A DNA stretch of 64,000 nucleotides, from positions 124,001 to 188,000 of the forward strand of contig CAVRGQ010000008.1 of assembly GCA_963720785.1 (NCBI GenBank). The letters are read 5' to 3'. Origin of the DNA: CAVRGQ01 sp963720785 (GTDB lineage Bacteria > Actinomycetota > Acidimicrobiia > IMCC26256 > DASPTH01). This document shows, one piece after another, positions 52,264 to 62,125 of this stretch. Both the position numbers and the translations under genes were made by a program. The notes beneath the pieces were generated by a model, which saw only the letters and a program-made list of their open reading frames with translations, did no database searches and was not told the origin of the DNA. Position 1 is the stretch's first letter. Each line of letters starts with the position of its first letter.

Positions 52264-54081
52264 TCAGGAGTCGCCGGCGCGCATGACGCCGAGCGTCGAC
52301 GCGGGTGTCGGCCCGAACGCGTCCGCGGGACGAGCGGGCCCGAACAGGTGGCCCTGCGCCAGCTCGCAGCCGAGGGAGCGGAGTGCGGCGAACTGCTCGA
52401 GCGTCTCGACGCCCTCCGCCACGGCACCCAGGCTCAGCGAGTGCGCGAGGTCGACGATCGCGCCGCAGATCGCGTCGCTGTCACGGTCGCGCCCGAGCTC
52501 GGCCACGAACGTGCGCGCAATCTTGATCGCGTCGATCGGGAAGTGCTTGAGCGCGACGAGCGACGACGCGCCGGTCCCGAAGTCGTCGATCACCAGGCGC
52601 ACGCCCAGGTCGTGGAGGCGCCCGAGCGTCGCGTCGGCAAGGGCGCGGTCGCGCAGCAGCGTCTCCTCGGTGATCTCCAGCCACACGGAGCCCGGCGCGA
52701 GGCCGGTCTCGTGCACGATCTGCCTCACCTGCGCGGTGAGGCCCGGCTCGGCGAACTGGCGCGCCGAGAGGTTCACGTTGAGCTTCAGCGCAGCACCACC
52801 GGAGTCGTGCCACACGGCCATCTGCCGGCACGCGTGGTCGAGCGCCCAGGCGCCGATCGGCACGATCGCGCCGGTGCGCTCCGCCTCCGGGAGGAACTCG
52901 TGTGGAAGGAGCAGTCCGTGCGCGGGGTGCTCCCAGCGGACGAGGGCCTCGAAGCCGGCCACCCGCCCGGTCGCGCAGCTCACGATCGGGAGGTAGTGGA
53001 GGCGCAGCTCGTCGCGGGCCACCGACGACACCAGCTCACCGTCGGCGAGCACCGGGGTCGGGAAGCCGGCGCTGATCTCGATGCGGGCGCCACCGAGCGA
53101 GCGGGCGTGGTTCCCCGCGGTGATCGCGCGCCGCAGCACCGACTCGGGCCGCTCGTCGAGGTTCACTGCGAGGGCGACACCGATGCTCGCGGTCACCTCG
53201 GCGACCCCGGCCAGCACCACCGACGGGTGCGCGACCCCCATCGCGATGCGCTCGGCGAGGGCCTCCGCGGCCTGCTCGTCGGGCACGTCGCGGCAGACCA
53301 GCACGAAGCGTTCCTGGTTCACGTGGGCCACGACGTCACGCGGACGGGTCACCGTCCGGAGGCGGGTCGTGATCGCCTCAAGCAGGTGCGCGCCGGCGGC
53401 GTAGCCGAGCCGTTCCTGGACGTGCGGGAGGTTGTCGAGCTCGACGGACACCACCGCCACTCGACCGAGGTGGAGGTCCTCCTGGGTGAGCCAGGTGCGG
53501 AGACGATCGAGGTCGAAGACGGGGATGCGCGCCTGCTGCGCGTCGCGGTCACCGGCCGGCATCGGACGGTGGTCCGAGAGCTCGGCGACTGCGGGCAGGC
53601 CGTCACCCACCACTGGCCGCGTGTCGGGGGGCCGCGGGTCGGACGGTTGCGCATCGGGGTGCCCGGCCGGCGGCGCCTGCGTCGGCACGACGGGCGGCAC
53701 GACGGGAGTCGGAGCCGGCGCGATCCCGGATGGCGGGACGACGTCGGGCAGTTCGTCGAAGATCGACACGTCGCTGCTGTCCCAGATGTCGGTCGGCGTC
53801 CACCCCGGCGGGAGGTCGAGGCCCGCGGGGCCGGCGCCGGCGGGCGCGGCCGAAGCGGTCACCGGCTCGTCGGTGATGGCGGCGGCGGTCGCGGCGGTCG
53901 CGGCAGGGGTGGCGGGGGTGGCGCCAACCACGTAGCGGGGCTCCACCACGGGCGGCTCGAGCAGCTGCGACACGAGATCGGCGGCCCGGCGGGCACGGCG
54001 ACCGGCCCGGAGCGCGACGACGGTGGCGACCACCGCGACGGCAATCGCCGCCACGGCCGCGAGGAGCAGCAGTGAATCCAC
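52264..54081 (-). CDS. Degenerate GGDEF plus EAL domain protein, predicted c-di-GMP phosphodiesterase
   Basis: The 605-residue protein starts with one membrane helix (SLLLLAAVAAIAVAVVATVV). A Pro/Ala-rich linker of about 150 residues follows, then a GGDEF-like domain whose signature is replaced by HVNQERFVLV. The EAL domain keeps the catalytic set: FEALVRWEHP near residue 377, LKLNVNLSARQF, WLEITEE, RLVIDDFGTGASSL, IKIARTFV, AEGVETLEQFAAL and QGHLFG. Cyclase activity should be lost and phosphodiesterase activity kept. The start GTG is at 54081. The 289 bases upstream contain short direct repeats but no gene. Confidence 0.9.
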   Translation of the reverse strand: MDSLLLLAAVAAIAVAVVATVVALRAGRRARRAADLVSQLLEPPVVEPRYVVGATPATPAATAATAAAITDEPVTASAAPAGAGPAGLDLPPGWTPTDIWDSSDVSIFDELPDVVPPSGIAPAPTPVVPPVVPTQAPPAGHPDAQPSDPRPPDTRPVVGDGLPAVAELSDHRPMPAGDRDAQQARIPVFDLDRLRTWLTQEDLHLGRVAVVSVELDNLPHVQERLGYAAGAHLLEAITTRLRTVTRPRDVVAHVNQERFVLVCRDVPDEQAAEALAERIAMGVAHPSVVLAGVAEVTASIGVALAVNLDERPESVLRRAITAGNHARSLGGARIEISAGFPTPVLADGELVSSVARDELRLHYLPIVSCATGRVAGFEALVRWEHPAHGLLLPHEFLPEAERTGAIVPIGAWALDHACRQMAVWHDSGGAALKLNVNLSARQFAEPGLTAQVRQIVHETGLAPGSVWLEITEETLLRDRALADATLGRLHDLGVRLVIDDFGTGASSLVALKHFPIDAIKIARTFVAELGRDRDSDAICGAIVDLAHSLSLGAVAEGVETLEQFAALRSLGCELAQGHLFGPARPADAFGPTPASTLGVMRAGDS

Positions 54082-54370
54082 ACCATGGTTTCGGAGCGCC
54101 GGGCGTGCAGCTTGAGCACGGAGAGTGGTCGATCGCGTGGGCTTGTCGCGGCGAGTGGCGACGAATCGCGCGAGAAGCGCGTGAAACGGCAAACCCGAGG
54201 CGGCCAGTGGACGTGGCCAGCGGACGTGGAAGGTGTGACATCCGCCGCTCGGGAGCGATCGACGGGTTGACTTTCCGTTGAGGCACCGGGGAACACGCGC
54301 CGAAGTCGTCCGGTCACGCTGTGCGGGCACAGAACACACGACTGGGCGGACAACGAGGGGACGCAACCAC
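54082..54370. other. Intergenic region with 13-base direct repeats
   Basis: No gene is supported here. CCAGTGGACGTGG (54204-54216) and CCAGCGGACGTGG (54217-54229) form a tandem pair differing at one base. A TTGACT at 54267-54272 could be the -35 element for the plus-strand CAP gene. I looked for c-di-GMP and c-di-AMP riboswitch patterns and did not find a convincing match. Confidence 0.4.
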
Positions 54371-54925
54371 GTGACGACCACCACGCCGGAGACGACGCGG
54401 GAGATCACCACGAGAGGGAATCGCCCGACCGGGAGGACACACGGGAAGCGCACGACACGCAGGCTGCGCACCCGGCTGCTGTTGCCGATCGCCGCGTTGG
54501 CCGTCGCGCTCGCGGCGACGGCCTGTCTCCCCCCGGGTGCCATTGCGACGGCAGACCCCGGGGGCGTCGAGTCGATGATCAACTCCAGCCGCGCCGCCAA
54601 CGGTCTCCCCGCGCTGGCCGACGACACGCAGCTCGACACGCTCGCCCAGAACTGGGCCAACCAGCTCGCCGCGGCCGGTCACCTCGCTCACCAGGATCTC
54701 TACGCGATCATCACCTCGCCGTACATGGCCGGGTGGGGGCGCCTCACCGAGAACGTCTTCATGGGGACGGGCGGATCCACCAACGCCCTCGTGAACAACA
54801 TGTGGATGGCGTCGTCCGGCCACCGTGCCAACACCCTCGACCCCGGCGTGAACCGGGTCGGTGTCGGCGTCGCCCACGACGGTTCGGGCAACACCTACGT
54901 GGTCGCTGATTTCGGGCTCCGGTAG
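54371..54925 (+). CDS. CAP/SCP domain secreted protein
   Basis: The 184-residue protein has a hydrophilic basic lead, then an export signal (RLLLPIAALAVALAATACLP) with a lipobox-like ATAC, so it may be a lipoprotein. The CAP domain has INSSRAANGLPALADDTQLD, AQNWANQLAAAGHLAHQDL, RLTENVFMG, MWMASSGHRANTLDPGVNRV and GNTYVVADFG. The His and Glu residues of the CAP cavity are present. Bacterial CAP proteins are secreted, and their substrates are mostly unknown. GAGGGG lies 12 bases before the GTG. A strong terminator follows. Confidence 0.86.
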   Translation: MTTTTPETTREITTRGNRPTGRTHGKRTTRRLRTRLLLPIAALAVALAATACLPPGAIATADPGGVESMINSSRAANGLPALADDTQLDTLAQNWANQLAAAGHLAHQDLYAIITSPYMAGWGRLTENVFMGTGGSTNALVNNMWMASSGHRANTLDPGVNRVGVGVAHDGSGNTYVVADFGLR

Positions 54926-54985
54926 CCGCCCCTACCGGAATCCGAACCGGGGGGTGGGATGCGCCCCGCTCCACCCCTCCCGCAC

Positions 54986-55021
54986 GACGAGGGGGCCCGT
55001 CGTCCGGCGGGCCCCCTCGTC
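54986..55021 (+). terminator. Strong hairpin after the CAP gene
   Basis: GACGAGGGGGCCCG and CGGGCCCCCTCGTC form a perfect 14-bp stem around an 8-base loop, 60 bases after the stop codon. It is the most stable short hairpin noted in the window and lies between two plus-strand genes. Confidence 0.75.
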
Positions 55022-55062
55022 AGCTGCTTCCTCAGCTGCAGCCCTGCCGGTTCCGGGGTTGC

Positions 55063-55068
55063 TACCGT
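55063..55068 (+). promoter_or_regulatory. -10 element of the hybrid histidine kinase gene
   Basis: TACCGT lies 6 bases before the ATG at 55075, and there is no ribosome-binding site. This is a clean example of the leaderless arrangement. Confidence 0.6.
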
Positions 55069-55074
55069 CGTTCG

Positions 55075-57625
55075 ATGGTCACGCGTCGAGCATCCACTCC
55101 GGGCGCTCGCCTGACCGCGAGCCTCAACCGGGTCCTCACCCGCGCCGCCCACCACCCGGTCGTGCCCACGATCGTGGCCCTGGTGGCCGCGGCCGCCGTC
55201 GCCGAGTGGGTGGCGTGGCTGCGGGCCGGTCCGGGCGCCGCCGTCGCGCTCACCCCGGCGGCGGGCATCGCCTTCGCCGCCGCGCTGCTCCTCCCCTGGC
55301 GACGCGCCGCGGCACCGCTCGCCGCGGTCGCGGTGGCAGTCGTCGGCGTGGCCCTGCGCCACCACGTCGATCCCGGCGTGGCCGTCGCGCTCGGTGCCGC
55401 CGCGGTGCTCGCCGCCGCCACCGGTGCGCTGCTGCTGCGCTTCTACGCCGACGGCGAGTTCCGGATCGAAGGGGTGCGCGACCTCGCCGCGCTGGTGGTT
55501 GCCGCGATCGCCGGAGGTCTGCTCGCCGCCCTGGTGGTCACCGCCGCGCTCGCCATCTGGGGCGCCGAGGCGCCGTGGTGGCGCGTGCTGTACCGCACCA
55601 CTCTCGCCGACGCGCTCGGCATGGTGCTGGTCGGCTGCATCGCCGTCGCCCACCTGCTGCCGCGAGGCCGACGCCAGGGCGGCCGCGCCGAGGGTGCCGC
55701 GCTCGGGCTCGCGGTGGTCCTCTCGGCGGTGCTGGCGATCGCGCACTGGGGCGATCCCCTCGCGTTCGTGTCGGTGGTGCTGCTCGTGTGGGCTGCACTG
55801 CGCTTCGGCACCCGCGCGGTGGCGCTCGCCGGCCTCGTGCTCCTCGCCGCCGCCGACTGGGCGCTGGCGCGCGGTTCCGGCCCCTTCGCCGCCACGCTCG
55901 ACTCGATGGACGGCGCGGTCCTCGTGGTGCAGGCGTTCTTCGCGGTGACGATGCTCACCATGCTCGGCTTCTCCACCGCCCTCGAGGAGCGCGACGGGGC
56001 CGAGGCCCAGCGGTGGGTGGCCGCCGAACGGTCGCGGCGCACCTTCGACCACTCCCCCGTCGGCATGGCCGTCACCACCCTCGACGGCGTGCTGGTGGAG
56101 GCCAACCGGGCGCTGTGCCTGCTGCTCGGCCGCGCCGAGCCGGACCTCGTCGGCCGCACGCTGCGGTCCTGGCGCGACGACGACACCACCGGCGAGCACG
56201 AGGCGCTGCGGCCGGGGTTCACCGGCGAACCCACCGAGGGGCGGGTACTGCGGTTCGTGCGCGCCGACGGCGAGATCGTCCACGCGGAGATCTCCGAAGC
56301 CCGGCTGCGCCACCTCGACGGCGCACCTGACCACAAAGTGGTGTTCGTCACCGACGTCAGCGAGCGCACCACGCTTCGCCACCAACTCGTGCACGCCCAG
56401 AAGATGGAGTCGGTCGGTCGCCTCGCGGGCGGCATCGCCCACGACTTCAACAACGTGCTCGCGATCATGCGCGGTCAGGTGGAGCTGCTGCAGGACGACC
56501 TCGCGCTGCTCGAGCGCGCCCGCAAGCGCGTCGACTCCGTGCAACGCGCGACCGACCGCGCCGCCGCGCTCACCGACGACCTCATGACCTTCAGCCGTCG
56601 CAGCGTCGACGAACCCGAGACCTTCGACCTGCACGAGCTGCTGCAGTCACTGCGCGAGCTGGTGCACCAGATCGTCGGCCCGACGGTGGCGGTGGAGCTG
56701 AAGCTCGACGCCGGCGCGTCGACGATCGTCGCCGATCCCAACCGGCTCGAGCAGGCGGTCATGAACCTCGCGGTGAACGCGCGCGACGCGATGCCCACCG
56801 GAGGCAACCTCACGCTCGGCACCACCAACGTGCCGGTGCCCGGTGCGCCGCCCTACGTCGTGCTCACCATCACCGACACCGGCATCGGCATGGACGAGCC
56901 CACACGGCAACGCGTGTTCGAGCCGTTCTTCACCACGAAGCCGCCGGGACGCGGCACCGGCCTGGGCATGTCCACCACCTTCGACATCGTGAAGGCGGCG
57001 AACGCGACCATCGAGGTGCGCAGCGCGCTGGGCCGCGGCAGCACGTTCCTCCTGACCTTCCCCACCGTGGCGACCGTCGCCGCCGAGCTCGACCTGCACG
57101 ACGACGCCGGCTCGTCCGACAGCTTGTCCGACCGCGCGTCCGACCCGGCGGCGGCGGCGGCCAGTGGGGTCGCCAACGGCACCAACGGGGCGGCCAACGG
57201 GGCGGCCCACGCCCCGGCGCACGGCACGGTGCTGGTGGTCGACGACGAGCCCGAGATGCGCACGTTGGTGGCGGAGATCCTGCGGGGCGCGGGCTACCGC
57301 GTGCTGGTTGCCACCGACGGCGATGCCGCGCTCGGCGATGCTCGCCCGGGAGTCCGTCGTCGACCTGCTCGTCACCGACGTCGTCATGCCGGTGATGAGC
57401 GGCACCGATCTCGCCGAGCGCGTCGCCGAACGTTCGCCGTCGACGCGGGTGCTGTTCGTGTCGGGCTTCGTGCCCGCGGGTGCGGCCGCGCTACGCGGCG
57501 CGCCCTTGCTCACCAAGCCGCTGCGGCGCAACGATCTCCTCGACGCGGCGCGACGCCTCGTACCGAGCGTGCCGAGCGCACCGGTGGTACCCGACGCCGC
57601 GGCGGAGGACCCGCCCCTCTCGTAG
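55075..57625 (+). CDS. Hybrid sensor histidine kinase with MASE1-like domain and receiver, one apparent frameshift
   Basis: The 849-residue corrected protein has about eight N-terminal membrane helices in a MASE1-like sensor region (residues 20-300). A PAS domain (FDHSPVGMAVTTLDGVLVEA) follows. The HisKA box is QKMESVGRLAGGIAHDFNNV, with His near residue 455. The ATPase domain has NLAVNARDAMPTGG, DTGIGMDE and GRGTGLGMSTTFDIV. The C-terminal receiver has VLVVDDEPEMR, a phospho-Asp in LLVTDVVMPVMSG and Lys in LLTKPLRR. One extra base near 57336 splits the receiver. It faces an OmpR-type regulator gene, but the two are on separate transcripts. Confidence 0.9.
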
Positions 57626-57640
57626 CGTGTGCGGGCCGGT

Positions 57641-58312
57641 CTACGGCTCGAAGCGGTAGCCGACCCCGCGCACGGTGACGATACGAGTGGGATGCGCGGG
57701 ATCGTCCTCGATCTTGGCGCGCAGGCGGTGCACGTGCTCGCTCACGGTGGCCGCGCCCTGCCACTCGGGCTCGACCTCCCACACGTACAGGAGGAGCTGG
57801 TCGCGCGTGAACACCTGGCGCGGCGACGCGCACAGGAAGGCGAGCAGGTCGAACTCGCGGCGGCGCAGCTCGACGATCTCGCCACGCACCCAGGCCTCAC
57901 GCGTGGTGAGGTCGAGCTCGAGGTTGCCGAACTCCAGGCGGCCCGCCGCCTGCGTGCCGCGGGTGCGGCGCAGCACCGAACGCACGCGCGCCACCAACTC
58001 GCGCGGCGAGAAGGGCTTCACGACGTAGTCGTCGGCGCCCAGCTCGAGGCCCACGATCCGATCGGCTTCGTCGGACATGCCGCTCAGCACGATCACCGGC
58101 ACCGGGTTGTCCTCCCGCACGCGCCGCAGCACGTCGAGGCCCCGGACCTTCGGCAACCCGAGGTCGAGCACGACCAATTCGGGCGAGTCGCCTGCGATCT
58201 TGGTCAGTGCGGTCTCACCGTCGCCGGCATCGTCGACCGCGAAGCCCTCACGTTCGAGGGCCGAGCGCACAATGTCGACCAGATCAATGTCGTCGTCCAC
58301 GACGAGAATCAT
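57641..58312 (-). CDS. OmpR/PhoB family response regulator
   Basis: The 223-residue protein has a receiver domain (MILVVDDDIDLVDIVRSALE, phospho-Asp in LVVLDLGLPKVRG, Lys in DDYVVKPFSPREL). A winged-helix DNA-binding domain follows (ELRRREFDLLAFLCASPRQV, TVSEHVHRLRAKIEDDPAHP, VRGVGYRFEP). All phosphotransfer residues are present. GGAGGAGG precedes the ATG. No dedicated histidine kinase follows on this strand. The hybrid kinase gene converges on it 15 bases away and could be a partner, which is unproven. Confidence 0.92.
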   Translation of the reverse strand: MILVVDDDIDLVDIVRSALEREGFAVDDAGDGETALTKIAGDSPELVVLDLGLPKVRGLDVLRRVREDNPVPVIVLSGMSDEADRIVGLELGADDYVVKPFSPRELVARVRSVLRRTRGTQAAGRLEFGNLELDLTTREAWVRGEIVELRRREFDLLAFLCASPRQVFTRDQLLLYVWEVEPEWQGAATVSEHVHRLRAKIEDDPAHPTRIVTVRGVGYRFEP

Positions 58313-58356
58313 CAGTCGCCTCCTCCGCCCCGCTCAGCAGGCTAGGCGGTGGGACC

Positions 58357-58872
58357 TCAGGAGGCAGGGAACGTGGCCGGAGAACCAGCCGAGGAAACGG
58401 CGGAGGAAACCGTGGCCGGAGCCAGGAGCCCCTCACGGTGCAGCGACCGCTCGAACCACACCACCGAGACCACCACCGCCGCGATGGTGATCGAGCCGGT
58501 GGCGAGGGGCTTGACCAGCACGAACGTCTCCACCGACTGGGGGAACTGGAGCCACAGGGCCACCGCCGCGTTCAGGAGCAGGGCGCACGAGAACAGCAGG
58601 GAGATCCGCAGGAAGCGGTGCTGCACGTGCCGGTGGGCGAGCACCTCCTCGGGGATCGGGCAGAAATTGGAGGCGATGCGCTGCGCCAGCGGGCGGCCGA
58701 TGGCGAAGTAGGAGAAGCCGAGGCCGGCGACGATGGCGCCCCACAGTCCCGTCACGCGGAACGCGGCGACGAACAGCACGACGGGCAGCACCGAACCCTC
58801 GATCACGCCCGGCAGGGTGTTGCGCAGCAGGTCGCGCATCCGCGGGAACTCGAACCGGGTCGGCGTGGCCAT
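58357..58872 (-). CDS. Membrane protein of unknown function, four helices
   Basis: The 171-residue form starts at ATG 58872 after AGGTGGA. An in-frame upstream ATG at 58929 is weaker. Hydrophobic segments include GVIEGSVLPVVLFVAAFRVT, LWGAIVAGLGFSYFAIG, ISLLFSCALLLNAAVALW and SITIAAVVVSVVWFERSL. It resembles VC0807/DUF3159-like membrane proteins, but I am not certain of the family. It lies 44 bases upstream of the response regulator in the same direction, so the two may share a transcript. Confidence 0.72.
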   Translation of the reverse strand: MATPTRFEFPRMRDLLRNTLPGVIEGSVLPVVLFVAAFRVTGLWGAIVAGLGFSYFAIGRPLAQRIASNFCPIPEEVLAHRHVQHRFLRISLLFSCALLLNAAVALWLQFPQSVETFVLVKPLATGSITIAAVVVSVVWFERSLHREGLLAPATVSSAVSSAGSPATFPAS

Positions 58873-58952
58873 GGTGTCCACCTGTCGGCCGCGGCGGCGG
58901 GCCGGTTGAGGGACTGCGTCGGAGGTCACTGGCTACGCGCGACCATTGCCGC

Positions 58953-59698
58953 ATGGACAGCGGCAAGAACAGCGGGATGGACACGCAGGTCGTGATGCTC
59001 GACTTCTTCGGCACGCTGGCGCGCGGCGACGCACGCCATCGACATCGGCGCGGTCGTCGCGCGCCACGGCTACGACCTCCCCGAGCACGTGCGCGAGATC
59101 TGGTGGAGCGGCGACATCGACGGCGAGGAGCACGCGGCCGCGTCGGCGAGCCGTGACCACTACGTGGCCTGGCAGGAGGAGCGACTCCTCGCGATGCTCG
59201 CCGCCGCCGACGTGCACCCGGGCGAGTACGAGCAGATCCTCGCCGATCTCCACGCCGGACGCGCCGAGCGCGTGCTCGAGGTGTACGACGAGGTGCCGGC
59301 GGTGCTCGCCGAGTTGCGCGGGCGCGGCGTGCACCTCGCGATCTGCAGCAACTGGGACTGGGACCTCGCGCCCGCGATCGACGAGGTCGGACTGACCGGC
59401 GCGGTCGACACGGTGATGTCGTCGGCGTGGGCGGGCGCCCGCAAGCCCCACCCCCGGATCTTCGCTGCGGACGATCGAGCAGGTGGCCGGCCACCTCGGC
59501 CGGTCCGTCGCCCCCGGAGCGATCCTGTTCGTGGGTGACACGTGGGGCCCCGACGTCGAGGGCCCGCTGGCGGCGGGGATGCGGCCGGTCTACCTGGAGC
59601 GCGACGGGCACTGGCCCGACAGCACGTTGCCCGCCGATCCTCCGGCGGTCGGCGTGGCGCGCGCGCTCGACCTGCGCGGCGTCGTCGACCTGCTCTGA
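58953..59698 (+). CDS. HAD superfamily hydrolase, two apparent frameshifts
   Basis: The corrected protein has 247 residues. Motif I is VVMLDFFGTLARG with the nucleophile Asp, motif II is LAICSNWDWDLAPAIDE, motif III is AGARKPHPRIF with the Lys, and motif IV is ILFVGDTWGPDVEGPLAAGM. This is a type I HAD phosphatase or dehalogenase-like enzyme, with the cap domain between motifs I and II. Extra bases near 59031-59035 and 59463 break the frame into three parts. Start sites at 58953 and 58977 are both possible. The substrate is not predictable. Confidence 0.82.
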
Positions 59699-59702
59699 AT
59701 CC

Positions 59703-59759
59703 GGACGCGACTCGCCCGGACGCGAATGGACCGGACGCGGATGGCCCGGACAGGAACGG
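59703..59759. repeat. Four degenerate 15-16 base units after the HAD gene
   Basis: The block CCGGACGCG or CCGGACAGG recurs every 15-16 bases, beginning 5 bases after the HAD stop codon. It could be read in one frame as Pro-Asp-Ala-Asn-Gly-type steps, but that frame is not part of a supported gene. Confidence 0.6.
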
Positions 59760-59779
59760 AAGGCCCCGAAGGGCCCTCC
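59758..59779 (-). terminator. Terminator hairpin downstream of the cold-shock gene
   Basis: On the minus strand GGAGGGCCC, TTCG, GGGCCTTCC form a 9-bp stem with one G-U pair and the stable UUCG tetraloop, 49 bases after the cold-shock stop codon. It can also serve the convergent HAD gene. Confidence 0.65.
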
Positions 59780-59827
59780 ATCCCTCCTGAGCGGTGCCGC
59801 GGGCACTCCTCAGCGGGTTCCGGGAAG

Positions 59828-60028
59828 TCAGACGACTCGGACGTTCTGCGCCTCTTCGCCCTTCCGGCCCGGGCCGACGTCGAACTCGACGCGCTGGCCC
59901 TCCTCGAGGGTGCGGTATCCCGTGCCCTGGATCGCGGAGAAGTGCACGAACACGTCGGGTCCGTCCTCACGGGCGATGAAGCCGTAGCCCTTCTCCCCGT
60001 TGAACCATTTCACACTGCCTGTTGCCAA
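59828..60028 (-). CDS. cspA: Cold-shock protein (CspA family)
   Basis: The 66-residue single OB-fold protein has RNP1 KGYGFIAR and RNP2 VFVHFSAI, with the start [16 protein letters not shown]. It is an RNA chaperone that melts structures in mRNA. The initiation codon is TTG at 60028, preceded by GGGAG and AAGG, which should keep translation modest. The following stretch to 60228 contains the divergent promoters of this gene and the deacetylase gene. A hairpin terminator lies downstream. Confidence 0.93.
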   Translation of the reverse strand: MATGSVKWFNGEKGYGFIAREDGPDVFVHFSAIQGTGYRTLEEGQRVEFDVGPGRKGEEAQNVRVV

Positions 60029-60228
60029 CGCCTTGCTCCCTGTGCAGCTCGCGGTGCGGGAAGCGCCGCGGCGTCGACCCGCTGTATTGCCGATCGACGG
60101 TAGCAGTCACGTGCCTGCGCTGCGGGGGGGCAATCCACCGCGCTCCGCCTGGTCCGATGGGTGTCGCGGAGGCCCCGATCGGAGCGAGGACGCGGCCCAC
60201 GCGAGCGTCGTGCGCGAACATGCACGCG

Positions 60229-61020
60229 ATGGCCACCCTCGTGTTCCTCCACGCCCACCCCGACGACGAAGCGATCATGACTGCCGGATCGATGGCGCGC
60301 GCCGCCGACGACGGTCACCGGGTCGTCGCCGTGTTCGCGACACGCGGAGAGCTCGGCGAGATCCCGCCCGGGTTGCTGGCCGACGGCGAGACGCTCGCGC
60401 AACGGCGCACCGACGAGGCCCGTCGTTCCGGCGAAGTCCTCGGCGCCGCGCGCGTCGAGTTCCTGCCGTTCCACGACTCCGGTATGGCCGGCTCCGACAC
60501 CGTCGACGCGCCCGGTGCGTTCGCGGCGGCGCCGGTCGAAGAAGCGGCCGTGCACCTCGCCGCGATCCTGCGGGAGGAGGAGGCCACCGTGCTCACCGTG
60601 TACGACGAGCGCGGCGGCTACGAGCACCCCGACCACATCCAGGTGCACCACGTCGGCCGTCGCGCCGCCGAGCTCGCGGGCACCCCGCGCGTCTACGCGG
60701 CCACCGTCGACGCCGACGCGTTGCGCGAGACGATCGCGGTGCAGCGCGCCGAGGCGCTCGCCCTGGGTCAGGCGCTGCCCGACCTGCCCGACCCCGACGA
60801 GCTCAACCTCGGGATCCCCGGGGCGCGCATCACCACCCGCGTCGACGTCACGCCGTATCTCACCCGCAAGCGCGCGGCGATGGCGGTGCACGAGAGCCAG
60901 ATCGGCGAGGAGGCGTTCTTCCTCGCGCTGCCCGACGACCAGTTCGCCCACGCCTTCGGCACCGAGTGGTACGAGCGGCTCGACACCCGTCCGTCGGAGC
61001 CGGAGACCTGGCTGCTCTGA
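60229..61020 (+). CDS. MshB/Mca-like GlcNAc deacetylase (PIG-L family)
   Basis: The 263-residue zinc enzyme has VFLHAHPDDEAIMTAGSMAR at the N-terminus and VYDERGGYEHPDHIQVHHVG, the metal ligands of the MshB/Mca branch. MshB makes GlcN-Ins in mycothiol synthesis, and Mca cleaves mycothiol adducts. The RGGYEHPDH form fits both, so the choice is open. Start ATG 60229 was chosen because the homologous block begins there. ATG 60220 is an alternative. It converges on an ion channel gene with 4 bases between the stops. Confidence 0.86.
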   Translation: MATLVFLHAHPDDEAIMTAGSMARAADDGHRVVAVFATRGELGEIPPGLLADGETLAQRRTDEARRSGEVLGAARVEFLPFHDSGMAGSDTVDAPGAFAAAPVEEAAVHLAAILREEEATVLTVYDERGGYEHPDHIQVHHVGRRAAELAGTPRVYAATVDADALRETIAVQRAEALALGQALPDLPDPDELNLGIPGARITTRVDVTPYLTRKRAAMAVHESQIGEEAFFLALPDDQFAHAFGTEWYERLDTRPSEPETWLL

Positions 61021-61024
61021 GCCG

Positions 61025-62114
61025 TCAGGCGCGACGACGAAAGTGGTGCAGCCGGGGGCGGCGGACGCGCTGGCGAGCGGTCCGACGACCACGGCGCGTA
61101 CGGCGCCATCACGAGGGCCGCGATGCCCACGAGCGCGAGGTCGTAGTTGACGCGCCACCCGGCGAAGTCGGCCCACGCGGCGTCGCGGTCGGCGCGCACG
61201 GCGATGCCGGCGGCCACGAGCTGGTCGCACGCCTCCTCGAACTCGTCACGCGTCACCAGGATCGGGTCGGTGGGCAACGGGTCGGCGTCGTAGGGCAGGT
61301 CGAAGTACTCGGCGATCGTGTTCAACGCGTAGTGACCCGAGCGGACCATCAGGCCCGCCTGCGGGTCGAAGCCGATCTCGGTGACCGCGAGCCGCAGGGA
61401 CGCGGCATCGAGCACCGCACCGGCGGAGGTCACCCACGAGCGGTGCGGCGCCGGCGAGCGGAAGAAGTTCACGACCGCGAGCGACGTGTGCGTCTCCTCG
61501 AGCTCGGCGAACCACCCCTGCCACTGCACCCACAGGTCCTCGAGCAGGTGGAATCGCTCCATGAGGTGCGCACGCCGCAGGATCTCGACACCGGTGGGCG
61601 TCTGGCCGGTGAACGCCGCAAGCTGGCCCACCATGACCTCGCGCTTCGAGAAGGCGGAGTAGATCGTGGGCAGGTACGCGATCAACAGGGCCAGCAGTCC
61701 GAGGCCGAAGGCGGCCTCCACGAACGCGAGGCACGTCGTCGCGAAGTCGGGCGGGCGCACGAAGCCGAGCGTGAACAGCGAGGAGCCGCTCATCTCGATC
61801 GCGGCGTGGTAGCCGCTCACCCCCAGCGAGTGGAACATCGCCGCGAACGCGACGAGCGTGACGCCGATCCACACCGCGGGGAGGAGCAGGAGTCCGATGG
61901 GCCCGTAGAGCGCCATCACCGAGTCGCGCCCGTCGTAGGTGCGGGCGAGCCGGGCGATCGCGTTGAACACGATCCGCAGCCCCACGAACACGATCCGGGT
62001 CAGCACCGTCGCCACGCCCCGGGGCAGCACGAAGGTGCGCACCGCGGAGTCGAGCACGAAGACCAGGAGCAGGATCCCGAGCCCGAACCAGAGCACCTCG
62101 ACCACCACGTCCAT
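61025..62114 (-). CDS. Ion channel family membrane protein, probable frameshift near the C-terminus
   Basis: The protein has about 362 residues. The N-terminal part has helices (LWFGLGILLLVFVLDSAVRT, IGLLLLPAVWIGVTLVAFAA) and a pore loop ending in GSSLFTLGFVRPPDFATTCL. This resembles two-helix K+ channels, but with TLGF as the filter and no GYGD. The cytoplasmic domain of about 220 residues has no RCK fold that I can see. Near the end, PYAPWSSDRSPARPP runs into antisense of the deacetylase. Removing one base in the CCCCC run at 61054-61058 gives a basic tail and a stop at 61025. Without it the frame runs to 60768. Confidence 0.75.
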
Positions 62115-62125
62115 CCGTCAGCTTC

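Noticed and set aside
54082..54370. Possible c-di-GMP or c-di-AMP riboswitch before the CAP gene
   Set aside because: Some short motifs (AAACGGCAAACC) looked similar, but the paired stems and conserved cores could not be placed.
59542..59790. A plus-strand frame with Pro-Asp-Ala-Asn-Gly repeats
   Set aside because: Its first part is an out-of-frame reading of the HAD gene, and the rest is the short repeat region without a start signal.
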